Shown here: positions 33,205 through 38,786 of the stretch, piece by piece | Numbering within the stretch: position 1 is the stretch's first letter | Layout of the letters: the number at the start of each line of letters is the position of its first letter | From: Bacillota bacterium | GTDB lineage: Bacteria; Bacillota; Dethiobacteria; DTU022; UBA8154 | Direction of reading: 5' to 3' | Length of the DNA stretch: 38,786 bases | NCBI GenBank assembly: GCA_030656575.1 | Contig: JAUSPO010000056.1 | Location: 1 to 38,786 of the forward strand | The notes under the pieces: model-generated | Databases searched by the model: none | Told to the model about the DNA's origin: nothing | Seen by the model: only the letters and a program-made list of their open reading frames with translations | Program-made: the position numbers and the translations under genes

Positions 33205-33699
33205 CTATAAGCATTCGCTGAATAGTTTCTCCAGTTGGGAAGTTGTTGGATTACTATGATATTCACTGTTTATCAGCAAAACAGGACCCAGTGCGCAACA
33301 GCCCAGGCAGCCCACTGTTTCAAGGGAAAAGCGCAGATCATCCGTGGTTTCTCCGGGCTTTATGCGCAGCAGTTGTATCACTCTATTGATTAGAACAGGA
33401 GCCTTGCGTACATGACAGGCAGTACCCGTGCATACTTTAATTAGATTTCTACCCCGGGGAATAAGGCTGAAGACTTTATAAAATGTTGCAATTTCATATA
33501 ATCTGGGCAAAGGTACATGCAGTTCATCTTGTAACCGGAGCATCGCTTCTTTGGGAAGCCAGTTAAATTCATTCTGGATCTCCAGGAGGATCTGGATTAG
33601 GTAACTTTCCTCGCCACCATATTTTAAACAAATTTCTGTGATTTTCCCAAAGGTATCCATTCCACCATTTTTGACAGATGCAAAATTAGCTGTTGCCAC
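33205..33699 (-). CDS. NuoE/HydC-type [2Fe-2S] subunit
   Basis: A 164-residue thioredoxin-like ferredoxin. Cluster ligands are in KVCTGTACHVRKAP and GCLGCCALGP. The N-terminal helical part (GEESYLIQILLEIQNEFNWL, PKEAMLRLQDELHVPL) is typical. It works next to NuoF in NADH oxidation or reduction. Start is GTG at 33699 with GGGGGAAG upstream. It is 22 bases before nuoF, in the same operon. Confidence 0.92.
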   Translation of the reverse strand: MATANFASVKNGGMDTFGKITEICLKYGGEESYLIQILLEIQNEFNWLPKEAMLRLQDELHVPLPRLYEIATFYKVFSLIPRGRNLIKVCTGTACHVRKAPVLINRVIQLLRIKPGETTDDLRFSLETVGCLGCCALGPVLLINSEYHSNPTTSQLEKLFSECL

Positions 33700-33726
33700 G
33701 TTTTCTTCCCCCTTAGATACTCCTTA

Positions 33727-34566
33727 TCAAAGCTCCGCCGGCATACAGTCCAGCTGAGACATAGTAAATACGGGACCATCCAGGCAAATATAGACACTTC
33801 CCATGTTACAACGGCCGCATTTGCCAATTCCACATTTCATTCTTTTCTCCAGTGTCGTAATGATTTGTTCATGATCATACTGCATTTTATCCAGGCTTTG
33901 CATGACCAGTTTAATCATGATCGGAGGTCCGCAAACGACTACGATTTTTCCAACAGGAACAGGACTTAGCTCTTCCAGGTAAGCCGGAACAAAACCTACG
34001 TGCCCTTTCCAGCCTTCATCCCCACGATCCACTGTAACATCTACGTTGATCCCTCCCTGGGGCCACCGGGAAAATAGATCTTCCTTAAAACAAAGATCCT
34101 CAGGCGTTCTTGATCCGTATACCAACTGCAAATCACCATAATCCTGACGACTGTGCACACAAAAATTAATCAGGGAACGCACGGGCGCCAACCCGATTCC
34201 ACCGGCAATAAAAAGAATATCCTTACCCTTTAGCATTTCCAGAGGAAAACCGTTTCCGTAGGGGCCCCTGATTCCAATAACCTGGCCCTCATCCACTTCG
34301 TGCAAAGCATCGGTCAACACGCCGGTTTTCTTAATACTGAATTCCAAGTGCTCTTCCCCCTGGGATGTGACGGAAAACATCGCTTCTCCCACATTAAACA
34401 GAGAAAGCATGGCCAGTTGTCCTGGTGCAGGGGAAAAAGGTTTTCCCTCATCTGTCGTGATATAAAAGGTCTTTATATCGGGAGTTTCATCAACAATTTT
34501 GATGATCTTTCCTTTTTGGGGAACAAGGGGATCAAGCAGTCTGGCACTTTTACCCTTCACGGACAT
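33727..34566 (-). CDS. FlxA-like FAD/NAD(P)-binding oxidoreductase
   Basis: A 279-residue ferredoxin reductase-like protein: FAD site region PAPGQLAMLSLFNVGE, NAD-binding ILFIAGGIGLAPVRSLI, VVVCGPPIMIKLV, and a C-terminal [2Fe-2S] Cys set (KRMKCGIGKCGRCNMGSVYIC). It resembles FlxA of Flx-Hdr complexes, anaerobic sulfite reductase subunit B and PyrK. It starts within the end of flxB (17-base overlap), with AGGAGG upstream. In Flx-Hdr systems it oxidises NADH and passes electrons to HdrA through FlxD/MvhD. Confidence 0.85.
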   Translation of the reverse strand: MSVKGKSARLLDPLVPQKGKIIKIVDETPDIKTFYITTDEGKPFSPAPGQLAMLSLFNVGEAMFSVTSQGEEHLEFSIKKTGVLTDALHEVDEGQVIGIRGPYGNGFPLEMLKGKDILFIAGGIGLAPVRSLINFCVHSRQDYGDLQLVYGSRTPEDLCFKEDLFSRWPQGGINVDVTVDRGDEGWKGHVGFVPAYLEELSPVPVGKIVVVCGPPIMIKLVMQSLDKMQYDHEQIITTLEKRMKCGIGKCGRCNMGSVYICLDGPVFTMSQLDCMPAEL

Positions 34567-35602
34567 CTGCCTTTGCCTCCTTTATCTTTTCGGCTACATA
34601 TGTAATATCAAGATGGACCGGGCATTTTGCCAGACAGCGTCCGCAACCCGTGCACAGCAGTTCGCCATATCTCTCCCTGTAATAGGAGAGTTTGTGCAGG
34701 AAACGATTGCGAAAGCGTTCCCTTTTTGTGGGCCGGGGATTGTGGCCTCCGGCCATCATGGTATAATCTGAAAACATGCACGAATCCCAGCAACGGTATT
34801 TAAAGCCCTCTTCGCCCACGTTTTTTCCCTGCAGATCAAAACAATAACAAGTTGGACAGAGATAAGTGCATACGCCGCATCCAAGGCATCGCATGGAAAG
34901 ATCAGCCCATATTGAATGGTCAAACATTTTAGGCAGTTTTTCTTTAACTCCCCGTTCATCCAGATGCAAATTGCAATTTTCGAGGGGTGCAGGTTTCTTT
35001 TGGAGGTCGCTTAAAAAATCTTCGTGCTTTTTTAAGATTTCCTCCCCCTTCGGTGTCCTGGCTTCGATGCCAAAATCCCTTCCCGGGTCATACATCATCT
35101 TATCGCTGCCTCTTACACCCTGGTCCAGTTCAATGAGCACCAGATCTGCACCTTCCCCTCCCCTGGGATCTACTCCTAAGGAGGTGCAAAAACAGGTGGA
35201 CAAGGGCTGACTGCATTGGAGAACGATGATCACCGTGTTCTTTCTTCTCGACTGGTAAGCGGAATCAATGTAGTCATCTGTCAGAAAAATTTTATCCAGC
35301 AGTAAAATGCTATGTAAATCACAGTTGCGTATACCTAAAAGCACTCTCGGACTATCATCAGCATCTATTTCCTCTATCTCACCATTTACACCGGAAACTT
35401 GATACTTATAGAGTACTTCCACCTGCGGAAGAAATAAATTTTTGGGAGGTATTAAGCTATTTTTTTGCCACTCTATTTCCATCCCCGCAGACCATGGTTG
35501 AAATGAGACCGTTTCTTCATTTTTTACAGGTGCAATGACAGGCATCTCTTTAGCCAGAGCTTCTATAAACTGAGTCATTAACATACTGCTTATGGTTTTC
35601 AT
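34550..35602 (-). CDS. FlxB-like 4Fe-4S dicluster protein
   Basis: A 350-residue protein resembling anaerobic sulfite reductase subunit A and FlxB. The N-terminal part has VLLGIRNCDLHSILLLDKIF and LQCSQPLSTCFCTSLG. The C-terminal third holds two [4Fe-4S] motifs, CLGCGVCTYLCPTCYCFD and CTGCGRCLAKCPVHLD. Probably an electron-transfer subunit between FlxA and the other Flx/Hdr proteins. ATG preceded by GGGTGGGA. Adjacent genes on both sides belong to the same set. Confidence 0.82.
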   Translation of the reverse strand: MKTISSMLMTQFIEALAKEMPVIAPVKNEETVSFQPWSAGMEIEWQKNSLIPPKNLFLPQVEVLYKYQVSGVNGEIEEIDADDSPRVLLGIRNCDLHSILLLDKIFLTDDYIDSAYQSRRKNTVIIVLQCSQPLSTCFCTSLGVDPRGGEGADLVLIELDQGVRGSDKMMYDPGRDFGIEARTPKGEEILKKHEDFLSDLQKKPAPLENCNLHLDERGVKEKLPKMFDHSIWADLSMRCLGCGVCTYLCPTCYCFDLQGKNVGEEGFKYRCWDSCMFSDYTMMAGGHNPRPTKRERFRNRFLHKLSYYRERYGELLCTGCGRCLAKCPVHLDITYVAEKIKEAKADVREG

Positions 35603-35620
35603 ATTCCCACCCTTTCACAC

Positions 35621-36493
35621 TTATTGAAAGTCATCGGGATCATCGGTATGGTACTGGCAAAGAGGATGAGTTTGTGAAAAGTCTACACCTGCATCTTGTT
35701 CACCAAATAATTCATTTATATCCTTGATAAGCTTTTTGTTAAGCTCCATCACAGACACCCCCGTGGGGCAAACACGTGCACATTCTCCGCATTCGATACA
35801 CCTTCCGGCCACATGAATAGCCCTGGTAAGGAGGTAGCTGGCGTTTTCTGCCGGATCTTTTCCATGCCAGTCGACCCGGTGCTGATCCAGGTAGCAGCTG
35901 AGACAACTGCAGGCGGGGCAAACATTACGACAGGCATAACAGCGTATGCAGCGTGCAAATTCCCGGCTCCAATAGAGATACCTTTCATCGATATTCAGGT
36001 TTTCAATCTCTTCCGTTTTTTTGAAGCGATCCATGTTCACAGACTTTACTTCTTCGCCAATAAGAATATCGTACAAAACCGGGTTGGGATGGGTACAGCT
36101 TTGACATTTCCCGCCCGGTGACAGCAGGCTATCATCACCTTTGGAAAAAAAGCGTAGTGAGTCTTTCATCCCCTGGCAGGGGATACCGATCAGCACGAGT
36201 TTTTCCCTTTGGAGCTGATGATCCTGGATTAGACGGACAATTCCCCGGGAATCACACCCTTTTACCACAAGGGCGGTTTTTCCATCTTCGTGGGAAAAGT
36301 TCACCAGGTATTTTGACAGGTTCGTAATGCAGTAATCATCCCAGATCAACCGTTCCACCTGCCCGGGTTCAGTGATAAATACAGGAGTTGAATGAAAGGG
36401 AAGCCGACCTTTTTCAAAGCCGATAAATTGTTTAACTTCCCCTTCCTCCAGCATCTTTTTAGCATAGTCTCGGATTTGTTCACTGATCTTCAT
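35621..36493 (-). CDS. FlxC-like iron-sulfur protein
   Basis: A 290-residue protein with a FrhB/FdhB-like N-terminal half (VVKGCDSRGIVRLIQDHQL, VLIGIPCQGMKD), a Cys pair (GKCQSCTHPNP), and two C-terminal [4Fe-4S] motifs (CIRCYACRNVCPACSC, CIECGECARVCP). It fits the FlxC role in Flx-Hdr clusters. Its ATG overlaps the mvhD stop by four bases (ATGA). The ending DAGVDFSQTHPLCQYHTDDP is not something I recognise. Confidence 0.8.
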   Translation of the reverse strand: MKISEQIRDYAKKMLEEGEVKQFIGFEKGRLPFHSTPVFITEPGQVERLIWDDYCITNLSKYLVNFSHEDGKTALVVKGCDSRGIVRLIQDHQLQREKLVLIGIPCQGMKDSLRFFSKGDDSLLSPGGKCQSCTHPNPVLYDILIGEEVKSVNMDRFKKTEEIENLNIDERYLYWSREFARCIRCYACRNVCPACSCLSCYLDQHRVDWHGKDPAENASYLLTRAIHVAGRCIECGECARVCPTGVSVMELNKKLIKDINELFGEQDAGVDFSQTHPLCQYHTDDPDDFQ

Positions 36494-36939
36494 AAGGCAT
36501 CCCTGTACTTTCTATTAGGCCCAAGGGCTTTAATTGCCGCTGCCAGTTCAGAAATAGTGTCAGCAAACTTCTGTCCTTCTGAGCTGGAAACCCATTTTAC
36601 CAGAAATCGCTGCGGTTCAATTCCTGCAAATTCCAGGAGTCTTTTTATGAGCATAAAGCGCCGCCTGGTCCGATAATTGCCACTAACATAGTGGCAGTCG
36701 CCGGGGTGTCACCCCGCCACCATAACTGCGTCTGCTCCTTTTTGGAAAGCTTTTAAAATAAATTGAGGATTAACCCTGCCCGAACAGGGAACCCGGATGA
36801 TGCGCACAGAAGGAGCATACTGGATCCTGTTTAGGCCGGCCAGATCGGCCCCTGCATAAGCACACCAATTACAGCAGAAGGCAATGATTTTGGGTTCCCA
36901 GGACTCAGCCGCACGAACTGCATTCATCTCTACTGACAT
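36490..36939 (-). CDS. mvhD: MvhD/FlxD selenoprotein (UGA = Sec77)
   Basis: Reading through one UGA (36709-36711) gives a 149-residue MvhD-family protein. Before it: [20 protein letters not shown] and [13 protein letters not shown]. At the [21 protein letters not shown], where other MvhD proteins have a Cys in GCHxGDCHY. After it: [19 protein letters not shown] to the end, overlapping flxC. MvhD carries a [2Fe-2S] cluster and passes electrons to HdrA. Sec at this position is known in methanogen homologues. The ATG overlaps the end of hdrA by ten bases. Without Sec decoding, the product would lose almost half of its length. A strong hairpin follows the UGA. Confidence 0.92.
36678..36696 (-). 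promoter_or_regulatory. Candidate bacterial SECIS hairpin (mvhD)
   Basis: UGCCACUA-UGU-UAGUGGCA forms a perfect 8-bp stem with a three-base loop with G in second place. It starts 12 nt after the UGA and its loop begins at +21. The UGA itself lies in GGGGU-GAC-ACCCC (36703-36715), a second local hairpin. Confidence 0.7.
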
Positions 36940-38786
36940 ACTGCCTCCACCTCCGCAAGCAACTGTTCATTTGTAAATCCTTTCAAGTTGATGGATCCGG
37001 AACGACAAGCGGCCACACATGTCCCGCATCCCTGGCAGAGCGCTTCGTTGACTGCAGCAACCTCTCGCTGGAAAGAAACGCCAGCCATACTTGCTGAAAC
37101 GCTTATAAAATCAATGGCTTTATAAGGACAGAGTGACAAGCAGATCCCGCAGCCTGAGCAAATAGCTTCGTCCACCAGAGCGGTGATGGGATCCAGTTCC
37201 CTTTCATCGGCAGAAAATAAGCCGCAAACCTTTACTGCCGCACTGCCAGCCTGAGCGACAGAATCGGGAATATCCCTTGGACCCTGGCAGGTCCCTGCCA
37301 GGTAAACACCTGCCGTATGAGTCTCCACCGGCCTCAGTTTCGGGTGGGCTTCTTCAAAAAAGCCGTCTTTATCGCTCCCGATTCCCACTAAACCTGCCAC
37401 AATATTAGCATCAAAACCAGGCACCATCGCAGTGGCAAGGACAACCAGATCTGCTTCAATCTCCACTTGCTTGCTGATAAGGGTGTCTTCACCGCGAACA
37501 ATCATGCTGTTATTTTTTGAAAAAATCCTTGAAACCCGCCCCCTCAGGTATACTGCGCCATCATTTACGGAACGGCGATAAAACTCTTCATAAGCTTTGC
37601 CGGGGGTACGAATATCCATGTAAAAAACATATGCTTGGGCATCGTCGATCTTTTCCAGGACCTGGTGAGCATGCTTCGCTGTATACATACAGCAAACTCT
37701 TGAACAGTAGCTCTTACCCTTCGCATCATCCCGGGAGCCAGCGCATTGAATAAAAACAACGCTTTTAGGTTCTTTACCATCTGAGGGTCTGATGATTTTT
37801 CCCCCTGTAGGCCCGGAAGCACTGGAGAGTCTCTCAAAATGGAGGCCGGAGATGACATCAGGAAGTGTGCCATAACCATACTCCGCAAAAGAATTTTCAT
37901 TTCCAAAAAGATCGAACCCTGTCGCCACGATGATAGCACCAAATTCTTCATCCACAACCTGATCCTGCTGCAAATAATCAATAGCCTTTGCCTGGCAGAC
38001 TTCACTGCAGACCCCGCACCTGCCGTCCCTGTTAAACCACCTGCAGTGCTGGCGGTCGATAACAGGCTTGCTGGGAACCGCCTGGGGAAAACGGATATAG
38101 ATGGACTTGCGGGCACTCAACCCCTGGTCATATTCGTTAATCACCATGTTAGGACATTTTTCCCAGCAGACGCCGCATCCTGTACAAAGCTCGTGATCAA
38201 CAGACTTTGCCTTTTGGCGGATCTTCACATTAAAATTCCCCACATAACCTTTTACTTCTTCAACCTCGCTGTAAGTCATCAGTGTAATGTTAGGGTGCTG
38301 CGACGCAGCAACCATCTTGGGCGTACTGATTCACCCGGAGCAGTCCAGGGTAGGAAATGTTTTGTCCAGCATGGCCATTTTCCCGCCGATGGTGTTATCC
38401 TTTTCCACCAGCACCACCGGATAACCGGCATCGGCAATATCGATGGCGGCCTGCATGCCGGTAATACCTCCCCCGATTACCAGGGCTTTTTTCTTAATTA
38501 AAACTGTGGGACGCTGCAGGGGAACATTTTTGGAGACTTTCGCAACCATCATACGTACAATGTCGATGGCTTTGGCCGTAGCCAGATCTTTTTCTTTATT
38601 GTGCACCCAGGAACACTGTTCCCTGATGTTGGCCATCTCCAGTAAAAATGGATTCAGCCCGGCTCGTTCCAGGGTTCGCTGAAAAGTAGACTCGTGCAGG
38701 CGTGGTGAGCAGGAAGCCACCACTATTCTGTTAAGCTGGTACTCTTTAATCGCGTTGACAACCATCTCCTGACCCGGGTCGGAACA
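36930..38786 (-). CDS. hdrA: HdrA selenoprotein, N-terminus beyond window (UGA = Sec)
   Basis: 618 residues visible; the start lies past the right edge. The frame is open from 38786 apart from one UGA at 38331-38333. Seen in order: [20 protein letters not shown], the FAD-binding [20 protein letters not shown], then [19 protein letters not shown] where HdrA normally has a Cys in DCxxC, then [37 protein letters not shown], and C-terminal [12 protein letters not shown] and [11 protein letters not shown]. HdrA is the bifurcating flavin subunit. Sec in HdrA is known from methanogens. An automatic call would split it into an N-terminal part and a shorter protein starting at MVAASQHPN. Next gene is mvhD; hdrBC may lie upstream, outside the window. 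Confidence 0.93.
38294..38313 (-). promoter_or_regulatory. Candidate bacterial SECIS hairpin (hdrA)
   Basis: GG-U-UGCUGC-GUC-GCAGCA-CC: a 6-bp stem with GUC loop, extended by two G-C pairs across one bulged U. It starts 17 nt after the UGA and the loop begins at +27. A bulged U and a G at the start of the loop are features of the E. coli fdhF SECIS. Confidence 0.72.

Noticed and set aside
30605-33699. Electron-bifurcating [FeFe]-hydrogenase HydABC
   Set aside because: NuoE- and NuoF/HydB-like subunits are present, but the HydA-like protein stops before any H-cluster domain.
3310-38333. The three UGA interruptions as pseudogene mutations or sequencing errors
   Set aside because: Each is a single UGA (never UAA or UAG), each is at a conserved Cys, frames and homology continue on both sides, and each has a hairpin at the right distance.
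1-38786. tRNA, rRNA or CRISPR arrays
   Set aside because: I looked for clover-leaf sequences, rRNA motifs and regularly spaced repeats and found none.

Overview
The window reads as a chromosomal segment of a strictly anaerobic, low-to-mid GC Firmicute of the Clostridia type (Peptococcaceae, Syntrophomonas or Dethiobacter-like). Supporting signs are AGGAGG-type ribosome binding sites, a DUF4321 gene, a YerB-like DUF3048 protein, superoxide reductase with high-molecular-weight rubredoxin, menaquinone genes, heterodisulfide-reductase-type electron bifurcation genes and a ydaO riboswitch. Species cannot be named from sequence alone. Most genes lie on the minus strand; the intact plus-strand genes are the DUF4321 gene, speD and menG.

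Layout. 0.2-2.3 kb: tex. 2.4-2.6 kb: a MITE-like repeat, then a DUF4321 gene. 3.0-6.0 kb: an oxidative-stress operon (MFS transporter, DUF1294 protein, desulfoferrodoxin, high-molecular-weight rubredoxin, and an ArsC/Spx-like protein whose first active-site Cys is a UGA codon). 6.2-10.4 kb: speD, gene debris, signal peptidase I, a DUF3048 protein and cysE. 10.5-16.0 kb: sbcC and sbcD behind an AbrB-type antitoxin/RelE-type toxin pair that supplies the only clear promoter. 16.1 kb: second MITE copy. 16.3-22.8 kb: acn-icd-aclB-aclA, a citrate/2-oxoglutarate module with ATP-citrate lyase, behind a near-perfect housekeeping promoter. 22.9-23.6 kb: terminator, c-di-AMP (ydaO) riboswitch and a broken Phd/ParE toxin-antitoxin locus. 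23.6-25.5 kb: hflK-hflC. 25.6-27.0 kb: collapsed remnants of an altronate dehydratase and a tungsten aldehyde:ferredoxin oxidoreductase. 27.2-30.5 kb: menaquinone genes (menG; polyprenyl synthase, UbiA prenyltransferase) and a CPBP protease. 30.6-38.8 kb: an hdrA-mvhD-flxC-flxB-flxA-nuoE-nuoF-hoxU-like operon that runs off the right edge.

The least obvious signal is selenocysteine. Three genes that look split (ArsC-like, MvhD, HdrA) each have a single in-frame UGA exactly where the family has a redox or cluster Cys. Each UGA is followed 17-21 nt later by a hairpin with a three-base, G-containing loop, as expected for bacterial SECIS elements. All three are annotated here as full-length selenoproteins, and an automatic annotation would probably truncate them.

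How it fits together. The right-hand operon probably couples NADH, ferredoxin and a disulfide/thiol or other low-potential acceptor through flavin-based bifurcation or confurcation; it carries two different NAD(H)-type flavoproteins (FlxA and NuoF). The acn-icd-acl operon is half of a reductive TCA cycle, or an NADPH/acetyl-CoA/2-oxoglutarate balancing route, which is unusual for this kind of organism. The menaquinone genes point to a membrane quinone pool. Repeats and gene debris mark the accessory parts between these blocks.
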